DNA of 64,000 nt, taken from assembly GCF_013466425.1 (NCBI RefSeq), contig NZ_CP059165.1, positions 62,001 through 126,000 on the forward strand, written 5' to 3'. Position numbers and translations under genes: made by a program. The stretch is from Mycobacterium vicinigordonae (GTDB taxonomy: Bacteria; Actinomycetota; Actinomycetes; Mycobacteriales; Mycobacteriaceae). The notes under the pieces are model-generated. The model had not been told where the DNA came from and ran no database searches. It saw nothing but the letters and a program-made list of their open reading frames with translations. Shown here piece by piece: positions 1 to 8,042 of this stretch; within the stretch, counting starts at the first letter, position 1; each line of letters begins with the position of its first letter.

Positions 1-331
1 CGTCGAGCTCGGTGAGGATGCGCGGAGTAGGGTTGGCCGCCGCCCGCGCGGAGGCGACGCCGTTGAGCAGGCCGTCGAGCTCGTGGTGCTCCAGCACGGT
101 CGCTTCGTCGAACCGCTCGACGAAGGCGCCGCGGTGGTAGCGGGTGGAAACGATGCCGTCATGTTCGAGTTGGACCAGCGCCTCCTGGATGGGCACCCGG
201 CTGACGCCCAATCCGTGCGCGATTTCGTTGCGGTCCACGCGATCACCGCTGCGAAGTCTCCCGGTCAATATCAGGCACAATATGTGCTTGACTACCTGGT
301 CTTTTTCTTTGACTCCATACTTTTTCGGCAT
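1..331 (-). CDS. GntR-family transcriptional regulator, N-terminal part (runs off the left edge)
   Basis: The minus strand reads from an ATG at 331 to the window edge without a stop, giving about 110 residues that begin [19 protein letters not shown]. The first 70 residues match the GntR winged-helix domain: the stretch [20 protein letters not shown] is the typical recognition helix region, followed by the wing ([16 protein letters not shown]). The start of an all-helical effector domain (FadR/FCD type) follows and is cut by the edge. Position and neighbours agree with the Rv0043c locus of M. tuberculosis, next to the Rv0044c-like oxidoreductase. It presumably controls this local set, but no operator was identified. 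The family call is secure; the ligand is unknown. Confidence 0.85.
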   Translation of the reverse strand, partial: MPKKYGVKEKDQVVKHILCLILTGRLRSGDRVDRNEIAHGLGVSRVPIQEALVQLEHDGIVSTRYHRGAFVERFDEATVLEHHELDGLLNGVASARAAANPTPRILTELD

Positions 332-433
332 CAGGTTTCGAATATCTCTTTCGCCCCCCGGAGGGCCAGTTCCGCGGTCAGTTTCTCATGACTTTGGTCG
401 TGAATCGAAATGTTTTGTCCGGTAAACGACAAG

Positions 434-1237
434 TTAATTGACGTTCGCGTCGCGCCACCTGCAGAGCGCTTGCGCGCCGGTCAAGTCGTAGTCGGGACCG
501 CCGCAGCCGACGGTCAGCAGCGTGACGCCGAGACGGGTGAGGGCTTCGGCGTTTGAGACGACGTCCGGGCCGCCGCCGGCCGACGCGGAACGTTCGATGG
601 TCCGCGGGTCTCGACCGACAGTCTCGCAGTGTCGGCTGAGCACTTCGGCCTTTGCGGGAAACTCGTCCACGGAAGCGAAGCTGTGCCATAAGTCCGCGTA
701 CTCGGCGACCAGGCGCAGGGTCTTGCGTTCGCCGCCGCCGCCGATCAGCACGGGGATGTCGCGGGTCGGCGCCGGGTTCAGCTTCGCCAACCGTGACTTG
801 ATTCGAGGCATCGCCATGGCGAGGTCGTCGAGCCGGCTGCCGGCAGTACCGAACTCGTAGCCGTACTCGTCGTAGTCCTTCTGCTTCCAGCCCGAGCCGA
901 TGCCCAGGATCAATCGCCCGTCCGAGATGTGATCGACGGTTCGGGCCATGTCGGCGAGCAGTTCAGGGTTGCGGTACGAATTGCAGGTCACCAGCGCGCC
1001 GATCTGGATACGCGATGTCTGCTCGGCCCAGGCACCGAGCATGGTCCAGCACTCGAAGTGCGCGCCGTCGGGGTCGCCATAAAGCGGGAAGAAATGATCC
1101 CAGTTGAAGGCGATGTCCACGCCCATGTCCTCGCAGCGCCGGACGGCGTCGCGGATCTGGCTGTACTGCGGGGCATGCTGAGGTTGCAGCTGTACGCCGA
1201 TGCGGATCGGAAAGTCGGGAAGCACAGGGGAGGCCAT
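434..1237 (-). CDS. LLM-class F420-dependent oxidoreductase (Rv0044c-like)
   Basis: Predicted 267-residue luciferase-like TIM-barrel oxidoreductase. The start chosen is the ATG giving MASPVLPDFPIRIGVQLQPQ, because the frame upstream of it has no protein-like composition. Family marks are the early RIGVQ strand, FNWDHFFPL near residue 45, the Q-IGALVTCNSYRNP segment with a possible cis-peptide region, and DGRLILGIGSGWKQKDY around residue 110, which is typical of F420-dependent mycobacterial members. It lies 17 bp after the esterase gene on the same strand, so the two are probably cotranscribed, as in the Rv0044c-Rv0045c locus. The cofactor is inferred from family resemblance, and the substrate is unknown. 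Confidence 0.85.
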   Translation of the reverse strand: MASPVLPDFPIRIGVQLQPQHAPQYSQIRDAVRRCEDMGVDIAFNWDHFFPLYGDPDGAHFECWTMLGAWAEQTSRIQIGALVTCNSYRNPELLADMARTVDHISDGRLILGIGSGWKQKDYDEYGYEFGTAGSRLDDLAMAMPRIKSRLAKLNPAPTRDIPVLIGGGGERKTLRLVAEYADLWHSFASVDEFPAKAEVLSRHCETVGRDPRTIERSASAGGGPDVVSNAEALTRLGVTLLTVGCGGPDYDLTGAQALCRWRDANVN

Positions 1238-1254
1238 AGTGACCACCGTAGGCG

Positions 1255-2157
1255 TCAGGCCCCGTCGATCACCTGGCGCACGAGGTCGATCAACGCGCGG
1301 GGTTGGTCGCTCTGCACCGAGTGGCCCGAGTTCTCGACGACGTGCGCACCGCGGAAACGTTGTGCGCGTCGTCCTAGTTCGGCAACATCGTCGTCGTTGA
1401 CGAAGCCGGAGGTTCCGCCGCGCACCAGCGTCACCGGCGCAGACAGGGTGTCGACGTCTGCCCACAGGCTGTCGAAGTCGGGGAACTTGCGAATGGTGTC
1501 GTAACGCCAGGTCCAGTTGCCGTTGTCCAGGCGACGTGAGTTGTGGAATACGCCGCGACGCAACGCTTTTACCTCACGGTGCGGCGCCGCGGCGACCGTC
1601 AGGTCCAGCATCGCCTGGAAGCTGGGGAACTCTCGTTCACCTGCCATCAATTCCACCGTGCCGCGCTGCTCCTTGGTCATCTCGGAGTGGCGTGCCAGCG
1701 CTGACGGGGTGACGTCGATTAGCACCAGCTCATTGACCAGCTCGGGCGCCAGCGCGCCGAGCCGGATGGCGGTCAGCCCACCCAGCGACATCCCGACCAC
1801 GAACTCGGCGTTGGGGGCCAGCTCTCGTAGTACCGGCACCAGGGTGTCGGCGTTGTTCTGTGGCGAGTAGTCGCCGTCCTTGCGCCACGCCGAATGACCG
1901 TGCCCGGGCAGGTCGACCGCCAGGGCGGGTTCGCTCAGCCCGACGATCACGGTGTCCCAGGTGTGCGCGTTCTGTCCGCCGCCGTGCAGGAAGATCACTC
2001 GCGGGTCTGAGCTGCCCCAACGCAGCGCGCTGATCGGCCCCGCGTCCACCCGCTCGACCGCGGGTAGCGGAGCAGACGTGCCGGCTTGCTCGGCGTTCTC
2101 GGCGAGTAGGTCGAACTCGTTCAGGCCGTCGAGTTCGTCGGGCGGGGCGTCGGTCAC
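1255..2157 (-). CDS. alpha/beta-hydrolase, esterase (Rv0045c-like)
   Basis: A 300-residue alpha/beta-hydrolase. The oxyanion-hole motif HGGG sits at residues 58-61, the nucleophile elbow GMSLGG places the catalytic serine at 124, and the C-terminal ENSGHS places the catalytic histidine near 279. It matches the Rv0045c esterase in length and position. The N-terminal 40 residues are acidic and probably precede the core fold. The gene ends 70 bp from ino1, which is on the same strand, and continues into the oxidoreductase gene. The natural substrate is not evident from the sequence. Confidence 0.88.
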   Translation of the reverse strand: MTDAPPDELDGLNEFDLLAENAEQAGTSAPLPAVERVDAGPISALRWGSSDPRVIFLHGGGQNAHTWDTVIVGLSEPALAVDLPGHGHSAWRKDGDYSPQNNADTLVPVLRELAPNAEFVVGMSLGGLTAIRLGALAPELVNELVLIDVTPSALARHSEMTKEQRGTVELMAGEREFPSFQAMLDLTVAAAPHREVKALRRGVFHNSRRLDNGNWTWRYDTIRKFPDFDSLWADVDTLSAPVTLVRGGTSGFVNDDDVAELGRRAQRFRGAHVVENSGHSVQSDQPRALIDLVRQVIDGA

Positions 2158-2227
2158 CCCTGTGACTCTACGAGCCGCGGAACTGTCGCCGAACGTCGCG
2201 CCGGGGCGACGTTGAGGGCGACGGGCG

Positions 2228-3334
2228 TCAGCCCTCGATGATGAACTCCTCGAGCTGCGTGCGCGCGACGTCGTCCGGCAGCTGCTCGGGTGGGCTCTTC
2301 ATCAGGTACGCCGACGCCGGGAGAACCGGCCCGCCGATGCCACGGTCCTTGGCGATTTTGGCTGCCCGGACCGCGTCGATGATGATGCCGGCCGAGTTCG
2401 GTGAGTCCCACACCTCGAGCTTGTACTCCAGGTTCAGCGGCACGTCGCCGAAGGCGCGGCCCTCCAGTCGGACGTAGGCCCACTTGCGGTCGTCGAGCCA
2501 GGCGACGTGGTCGGACGGCCCGATGTGCACGTTCTTGTCCTCGACCTTCCCGGCGAGCGAGCCGGTGAGGTTGGAGGTCACGGCCTGGGTCTTGGAGACC
2601 TTCTTGGATTCCAGCCGCTCACGCTCGAGCATGTTCTTGAAATCCATATTGCCGCCGACGTTCAGCTGGTAGGTGCGGTCCAGCGTGACGCCGCGGTCCT
2701 CGAACAGCTTGGCCATCACCCGGTGGGTGATGGTCGCGCCGACCTGGCTCTTGATGTCATCACCGATGATCGGCACGCCGGCGTCGGAGAACTTCTTGGC
2801 CCACACCGGGTCGGAGGCGATGAACACCGGGAGCGCGTTGACGAATGCCACACCGGCGTCGATGGCGCACTGGGCGTAGAACTTGTCGGCTTCCTCGGAG
2901 CCCACCGGCAGGTAGGACACCAGCACGTCGACCTTGTTGTCCTTGAGCACCTTGACCACGTCGACGGGCTCTTCATCGGAGAGCTCGATGGTGTCGGCGT
3001 AGTACTTGCCGATACCGTCCAGCGTCGGGCCGCGCTGCACGACCACATTGGTCGGCGGCACGTCGGCGATCTTGATGGTGTTGTTCTCCGAGGCGTAAAT
3101 CGCGTCGGACAGGTCGAAGCCCACCTTCTTGGCGTCCACGTCGAAGGCGGCCACGAACTTGACGTCGCGGACGTGGTACGGACCGAACCGGACGTGCATC
3201 AGGCCGGGGACCGAGGACTTGTCGTCGGCGTTGTAGTAGTACTCGACGCCCTGAACCAGCGAGGACGCGCAGTTGCCGACGCCGACGATGGCGACTCGTA
3301 CCTCAGACGCCTGGGGCGCGTTCTGCTCACTCAT
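2228..3334 (-). CDS. ino1: inositol-1-phosphate synthase
   Basis: Converts glucose 6-phosphate to inositol 1-phosphate with NAD and a metal ion, the first committed step to phosphatidylinositol, PIMs, LM/LAM and mycothiol. The 368-residue product has the N-terminal Rossmann motif [14 protein letters not shown] and conserved segments such as [14 protein letters not shown] and [11 protein letters not shown], matching the length of mycobacterial Ino1 (Rv0046c). The start is supported by a purine-rich RBS (TTAGGAGAACG). The gene follows the PadR regulator on the same strand, across a gap that carries 22-bp repeats. Function and orthology are well supported. Confidence 0.97.
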   Translation of the reverse strand: MSEQNAPQASEVRVAIVGVGNCASSLVQGVEYYYNADDKSSVPGLMHVRFGPYHVRDVKFVAAFDVDAKKVGFDLSDAIYASENNTIKIADVPPTNVVVQRGPTLDGIGKYYADTIELSDEEPVDVVKVLKDNKVDVLVSYLPVGSEEADKFYAQCAIDAGVAFVNALPVFIASDPVWAKKFSDAGVPIIGDDIKSQVGATITHRVMAKLFEDRGVTLDRTYQLNVGGNMDFKNMLERERLESKKVSKTQAVTSNLTGSLAGKVEDKNVHIGPSDHVAWLDDRKWAYVRLEGRAFGDVPLNLEYKLEVWDSPNSAGIIIDAVRAAKIAKDRGIGGPVLPASAYLMKSPPEQLPDDVARTQLEEFIIEG

Positions 3335-3376
3335 TTGGGCGTTCTCCTAACCTTTCGAACTCTGGGTTCTTGGATA

Positions 3377-3430
3377 TGCATTTTTCGTATAGCGGACGTG
3401 CATTTTTCGTGCAGTGGATGTGCATTGTGG
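3377..3430. repeat. 22-bp-period direct repeats between padR-like gene and ino1
   Basis: The core TGCATTTTTCGT starts at 3377 and again at 3399, with further similarity in the rest of each unit (AGCGGACG against AGTGGATG). A third, partial copy (TGCATT) starts at 3421. The exact 22-bp period is two helical turns, as in cooperative operator arrays. The array lies 43 bp upstream of the ino1 start and downstream of the PadR regulator gene. It is probably a regulatory site for ino1; the binding protein is not known. Confidence 0.55.
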
Positions 3431-3439
3431 TGCGGAAAT

Positions 3440-3982
3440 TTATGTTTGTTCGACGGGATTGGGCGCTGCCCGTTCCGCAGCGATGAGCTCGTTGAGCCAC
3501 TTGACCTCACGCTCGCTGGATTCGAGCCCGAGTTGATGCAGTTGGCGGGTGTAGCGGTCGAACGAGCTACTGGCCCGCGCCACAGCTTCGCGCAGGCCCT
3601 CCCGGCGTTCCTCGACCTGACGGCGCCGACCTTCCAGGATGCGCATCCGCGCCTCGGCCGGAGTGCGGTTGAAAAACGCCAGATGCACTCCGAAGCCGTC
3701 GTCTGTGTAGTTATGCGGGCCGGTGTCGGCGACCAGTTCGTTGAACCGGCGGCGGCCCTCATCGGTCAGCTGGTAGACCCGGCGGGCCCGCCGTACGGGC
3801 GTCCCGGCCGGGGCGGCGTTCTCGGCGATCAGGCCGTCTGCCTGCATGCGGCGCAGCGCCGGGTACAGCGAACCGTACGAGAATGCGCGGAAGGCGCCGA
3901 GTAGGCCGGTCAGCCGCTTGCGCAGCTCGTAGCCGTGCATCGGCGACTCGATCAGCAGACCCAGAATCGCGAGTTCCAGCAT
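3440..3982 (-). CDS. PadR-family transcriptional regulator (Rv0047c-like)
   Basis: A 180-residue PadR regulator. The N-terminus MLELAILGLLIESPMHGYEL and the following SYGSLYPALRRMQADGLIA form the PadR winged helix. The C-terminal third, rich in charged helices, matches the dimerisation domain of the longer PadR (Vir) type. It is directly upstream of ino1 on the same strand, as Rv0047c-Rv0046c are in M. tuberculosis. The gap to the divergent-side gene holds an imperfect inverted repeat (CTTCG-7-CGAAG near 4026) that could be its own operator. Control of ino1 is an inference from position. Confidence 0.9.
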   Translation of the reverse strand: MLELAILGLLIESPMHGYELRKRLTGLLGAFRAFSYGSLYPALRRMQADGLIAENAAPAGTPVRRARRVYQLTDEGRRRFNELVADTGPHNYTDDGFGVHLAFFNRTPAEARMRILEGRRRQVEERREGLREAVARASSSFDRYTRQLHQLGLESSEREVKWLNELIAAERAAPNPVEQT

Positions 3983-4144
3983 CGAGTCACCTCCCTTGAT
4001 GTGGCTTGACGGTGTTGGCCGATACTTCGGTCGTTACGAAGCTCCGACGCCTCGCGTCATCGTATCGCCCCGATATATTAGCCACAACTCAACCGGGTGT
4101 TCGTGCGGTGTTAGGCACACCTGGACGTGCCAGGCGGGACCGCC

Positions 4145-4993
4145 TCAGCTCACGTAATTGACCTGCTTGACGGTGCCGTCACTGGCCAGGGCGATGTACC
4201 CGCTGCCGTAATCGCTGGAAACGTAGATCGTGAGGGTCAGGGTGCCCGGCGCAGTCGGATCCTTGGCCGGTTCGACGATCAGATACGTGCTCTTGATATC
4301 GGACTGTTTGATGCCGACGGTCTCGGGTGCCCCGCGCAGCACGCCAACCACCGTCTTGACGTCGAACTTGCCGAGGTCGACCAGCACCGTGTCGGTGCTG
4401 CTCTTGGCCGAGTTGCTCGGATCTCCCCACCCACCGCGGTAGGTGTAGTTCAGGATCCGGCGGTCGTCGTTCGGGTCTTTGCGATCGAGCGACGCGTAGG
4501 TGGGGTAGACCACCAGGCGGTAGCCAATGGTGTCGCCGAATCGCCTACGGGTCTGTTCCATCAGGCCGGTGAGGCCGCCGAGGGAATGCAGTTGCTTGGG
4601 TGGGGTGACCACCACCGGCGCGACGCCGTCGGACTTGGCGCCGGGATCGGAAGTGAAGTCCAGGGGCGAGGTGGTGTTGCCGTATAGACCCCAGCCGATG
4701 CCAATGCCCAGCAGCACCGTGACCCCGAGCGCGGCCGCGGCCAGCCCCAGTCCGGCGCGGGGCGTGCGCGGCCTGAGTACCGGCGGTTTCACCGGTGCGG
4801 CCTGGGACTGCAGATCCGCCAGTAGCGGCTGGAGGTCGCCCAGCGTCACGGCCTGGGTAGCGGCGCTGATCCGCTCGCGGTGTTCCTCCGACGAGATCTC
4901 ACCGTCGTTGAAGGCCTCGTCGAGGATCCGGCAGGCCTCTTGACGGTCGCTGTCCTTTGCTCGCGTCGATGTTGTACCCGACCATTTCGCCAC
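4145..4993 (-). CDS. DUF1707 membrane-anchored protein (Rv0048c-like)
   Basis: A 282-residue protein with three visible parts. Residues 15-60 (DRQEACRILDEAFNDGEISS) match the short DUF1707 helical domain. One transmembrane segment near residues 83-105 (LAAAALGVTVLLGIGIGWGL) follows a basic stretch. A C-terminal region of about 170 residues, probably extracytoplasmic, contains LTIYVSSDYGSGYIAL. The layout matches Rv0048c. No enzymatic motif is visible. It is divergent from the DUF5318 gene, with about 100 bp between them for both promoters. Confidence 0.8.
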   Translation of the reverse strand: MAKWSGTTSTRAKDSDRQEACRILDEAFNDGEISSEEHRERISAATQAVTLGDLQPLLADLQSQAAPVKPPVLRPRTPRAGLGLAAAALGVTVLLGIGIGWGLYGNTTSPLDFTSDPGAKSDGVAPVVVTPPKQLHSLGGLTGLMEQTRRRFGDTIGYRLVVYPTYASLDRKDPNDDRRILNYTYRGGWGDPSNSAKSSTDTVLVDLGKFDVKTVVGVLRGAPETVGIKQSDIKSTYLIVEPAKDPTAPGTLTLTIYVSSDYGSGYIALASDGTVKQVNYVS

Positions 4994-5092
4994 TCGTCGA
5001 TGGTAGAAGTCGCGTGCTGGGCTGACCGCACGCGCACGGCAACAGACTGTGTTGCATATCGGCAGCGGGGCGGGCGACGTACTCTGGTCAGC

Positions 5093-5497
5093 GTGCGACT
5101 GCAGCGACAGGTGGTGGATTACGCGCTTCGGCGGCGCTCACTGCTGGCCGAGGTGTACTCAGGCCGCACCGGCGTATCCGAGGTATGCGATGCGAACCCG
5201 TACTTGCTGCGCGCTGCGAAGTTTCACGGGAAACAAAGCCAGGTGATGTGCCCTATCTGCCGCAAGGAGCAGCTGACGTTGGTTTCCTGGGTTTTCGGCG
5301 AGCACCTGGGTGCGGTGTCGGGGTCTGCGCGCACCGCCGAAGAGCTTGTGCTGCTGACCACCCGCTTCTCCGAGTTTGCCGTCCACGTGGTGGAGGTGTG
5401 TCGCACCTGCAGCTGGAACCATCTGGTGAAGTCCTACGTGCTCGGTGCGCCACGCCCCGCGCAACCGCCGAGGAAATCTCGCACTGCCAGTGAATAG
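5093..5497 (+). CDS. DUF5318 protein with four-cysteine zinc-ribbon-like signature (Rv0049-like)
   Basis: A 134-residue protein starting at GTG (VRLQRQVVDYALRRRSLLAE). This start is chosen because protein-like sequence and the family N-terminus begin there. Two cysteine pairs, MCPICRKEQ and CRTCSWN, could bind zinc. The function is unknown. It overlaps the start of ponA1 by 8 bp, so translation of the two is likely coupled, which places it in the cell-wall synthesis unit. It corresponds to Rv0049. Confidence 0.82.
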   Translation: MRLQRQVVDYALRRRSLLAEVYSGRTGVSEVCDANPYLLRAAKFHGKQSQVMCPICRKEQLTLVSWVFGEHLGAVSGSARTAEELVLLTTRFSEFAVHVVEVCRTCSWNHLVKSYVLGAPRPAQPPRKSRTASE

Positions 5498-8042
5498 CGA
5501 AGGGCGCCACCACCAGTCGTCTAGTGAGACCCCGGACGAGCCGACGACTGAAGAGGGCAAGCATTCCAGCGGCCACGGGACGGGTGCGCGGCCGTTACCG
5601 CGTCGTCCAGTACCGCCCGACGACCGGCTGACCACGGTTATTCCAGCGGTGCCCGACGCGCCGGCGTCGCGGCACGCCGACCCCATCGACGAGGTCAAGG
5701 CGGCGCTGGACAATCCGCCGCCGCAGCCCGACCACCTCGACCGGGTCAAGGCCGCGCTGGAGTCGCCTTCGCCGCGGGCCGGGAGACAACGGACGGCGGG
5801 AGACCGTCGCGCACCCGGCGGGCCCCCGCCGTCGGGTCCGCCAGGTTACGCGGGCGGGCCGACCGGCCGGCCGCGGCCAAACTGGAGTGAACAGATCAAC
5901 TGGCGGTGGGTCAGGCGGTCGTTGTACCTGAGCGCGGCGGTGCTGATCCTGCTGCCCATCGTCACTTTCACCATGGCGTACTTCATCGTCGAGGTGCCCC
6001 GCCCTGGAGACATCCGCACCAACCAGGTGTCCACGATCCTGGCCAGCGACGGCAGCGAGATCGCCAAAATCGTTCCGCCCGAAGGCAACCGGGTCGATGT
6101 CAACCTCAATCAAGTTCCGGTGCACGTTCGCCAGGCGGTGATCGCTGCCGAGGATCGCGGCTTCTACTCCAACCCCGGGTTCTCCTTCAGCGGATTCGCC
6201 CGGGCGGCGCGCAACAACCTGTTCGGCGGCGACCTGCAGGGCGGTTCGACGATCACCCAGCAGTACGTCAAGAACGCTCTGGTCGGATCGGCGCAACACG
6301 GGCTGAGCGGGATGATGCGTAAGGCCAAGGAACTTGTCATCGCGACCAAGATGGCGGGGGAGTGGTCCAAAGACGATGTCCTGCAGGCCTACCTGAACAT
6401 CATCTATTTCGGGCGCGGCGCTTACGGCATCTCCGCGGCGTCCAAGGCTTACTTCGACAAACCGGTCGAACAGCTCACGGTCTCCGAAGGCGCACTGCTG
6501 GCAGCCTTGATCCGGCGGCCGTCCACGCTCGACCCGGCCGTCGACCCCGAAGGCGCACTGGCGCGGTGGAACTGGGTGCTTGACGGCATGGTGGAAACCA
6601 AGGCGCTGTCGGCCGAGGACCGCGCCAAGCAGGTGTTCCCCAACACGGTCTCTCCGGAGCTGGCGCGTGCGGCCAACCAGCCGACCGGCCCCAACGGATT
6701 GATCGAACGGCAGGTCACCCGCGAATTGATGGACCTGTTCAACATCGACGAACAGACACTCAACACCCAGGGTCTGCAGGTCACCACCACGATCGAACCG
6801 CAGGCCCAACAGGCTGCGGAGAAGGCCGTCGCCAAGTACCTGGAAGGCCAGGACCCGGAGATGCGGGCGGCGGTGGTGTCGATCGACCCGCACAACGGGG
6901 CGGTCAAGGCGTACTACGGCGGGTCCAACGCCCAGGGTTTCGACTTCGCCCAGGCGGGTTTGCAGACCGGGTCGTCGTTCAAGGTGTTCGCCTTGGTCGC
7001 CGCGCTGGAGCAGGGCATCGGGCTGGGCTACCAGGTGGACAGCTCGCCGTTGACCGTCGACGGCATCAAGATCACCAACGTCGAGGGCGAGAGCTGCGGC
7101 ACCTGCAATCTGGCGCAAGCGCTGAAGATGTCGCTGAACACGTCGTACTACCGGCTGATGCTCAAGCTCAAAGGTGGACCGCAGGCGGTGGCCGATGCCG
7201 CGCACCAGGCCGGCATCGCCAAGAGCTTCCCCGGTGTGTCGCACACCCTGTCCGAGGACGGCAACGGCGGTCCACCTAACAATGGAATCGTGTTGGGCCA
7301 GTACCAGACTCGGGTGATTGACATGGCCACGGCGTACGCGACGCTGGCCGCGTCGGGCACCTACCACCGGCCACACTTCGTGCAGAAGGTGGTCAATGCC
7401 GAGGGGCAGGTCCTCTTCGACGCCAGCACCTCCGACAACGGTGGCGAAGAACGTATCCCCAAAGCGGTGGCCGACAACGTGACCGCCGCGATGCAGCCGA
7501 TCGCCGGGTATTCCCGGGGCCACAATCTGGCCGGTGGGCGGGCGTCGGCGGCCAAGACCGGGACCACGCAGTTAGGGGATACCACCTCGAACAAGGACGC
7601 GTGGATGGTCGGGTACACGCCGTCGCTGGCCACCGCAGTGTGGGTGGGCACCGTCAAAGGCGACCAGCCGCTGGTGACTGCGTCAGGTGGCGCGGTTTAC
7701 GGCTCGGGTCTGCCGTCGGATATCTGGAAGTCGACGATGGACGGTGCGCTGAAGGGCACCCAGAACGAGACCTTCCCCAAGCCAACCGAGATCGGCGGCT
7801 ATGCGGGTGTGCCCGCGCCTCCGCCGCCTCCGCCGGCCCCGCCGTCGGAGACCGTGATTCAACCCACCGTGGAGGTGGCGCCCGGGATCACCGTCCCCGT
7901 CGGGCCGCCCACCACCATCACGCTCGCGCCACCGGCGCCCGGAGGCCCGCCGGCGCCCGGCGGCCCGCCCGCACCAGGCGGGCCCGGTGGGCCAGGTGCG
8001 CCGGGCGTTGGTCCGCCCGCCGACGTGCCTAACCCCCCGTGA
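5490..8042 (+). CDS. ponA1: bifunctional class A penicillin-binding protein PonA1
   Basis: Peptidoglycan glycosyltransferase and transpeptidase. A GTG start inside the end of the previous gene gives 850 residues. Domains in order are a proline-rich cytoplasmic tail, a transmembrane helix near 146-170 (LYLSAAVLILLPIVTFTMAY), a GT51 domain with catalytic EDRGFYSNPG (Glu near 220) and GGSTITQQYVKN, and a transpeptidase domain. The transpeptidase domain has SSFK (Ser near 495), the SLN triad and KTGTT near 689. The tail is about 90 residues of Pro/Gly-rich sequence with no PASTA domain, as in PonA1 rather than PonA2. A longer upstream start 15 codons earlier is open but lacks support. It is followed by a 4-bp overlap with the next gene. 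Confidence 0.96.
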   Translation: MNSEGRHHQSSSETPDEPTTEEGKHSSGHGTGARPLPRRPVPPDDRLTTVIPAVPDAPASRHADPIDEVKAALDNPPPQPDHLDRVKAALESPSPRAGRQRTAGDRRAPGGPPPSGPPGYAGGPTGRPRPNWSEQINWRWVRRSLYLSAAVLILLPIVTFTMAYFIVEVPRPGDIRTNQVSTILASDGSEIAKIVPPEGNRVDVNLNQVPVHVRQAVIAAEDRGFYSNPGFSFSGFARAARNNLFGGDLQGGSTITQQYVKNALVGSAQHGLSGMMRKAKELVIATKMAGEWSKDDVLQAYLNIIYFGRGAYGISAASKAYFDKPVEQLTVSEGALLAALIRRPSTLDPAVDPEGALARWNWVLDGMVETKALSAEDRAKQVFPNTVSPELARAANQPTGPNGLIERQVTRELMDLFNIDEQTLNTQGLQVTTTIEPQAQQAAEKAVAKYLEGQDPEMRAAVVSIDPHNGAVKAYYGGSNAQGFDFAQAGLQTGSSFKVFALVAALEQGIGLGYQVDSSPLTVDGIKITNVEGESCGTCNLAQALKMSLNTSYYRLMLKLKGGPQAVADAAHQAGIAKSFPGVSHTLSEDGNGGPPNNGIVLGQYQTRVIDMATAYATLAASGTYHRPHFVQKVVNAEGQVLFDASTSDNGGEERIPKAVADNVTAAMQPIAGYSRGHNLAGGRASAAKTGTTQLGDTTSNKDAWMVGYTPSLATAVWVGTVKGDQPLVTASGGAVYGSGLPSDIWKSTMDGALKGTQNETFPKPTEIGGYAGVPAPPPPPPAPPSETVIQPTVEVAPGITVPVGPPTTITLAPPAPGGPPAPGGPPAPGGPGGPGAPGVGPPADVPNPP

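Noticed and set aside
2507..3904. 465-codon plus-strand frame opposite ino1 and the PadR gene
   Set aside because: Antisense to two well-supported genes; composition (many Gly, Val, Asp, His) is typical of a high-GC shadow frame.
5595..7523. 642-codon minus-strand frame opposite ponA1
   Set aside because: Ends in the same region as the clearly real penicillin-binding protein and has no family motif; a high-GC shadow.
7800..8040. Repeat array at the end of ponA1
   Set aside because: It is the codon-level low complexity of the Pro/Gly-rich tail of the protein, not a separate repeat element.
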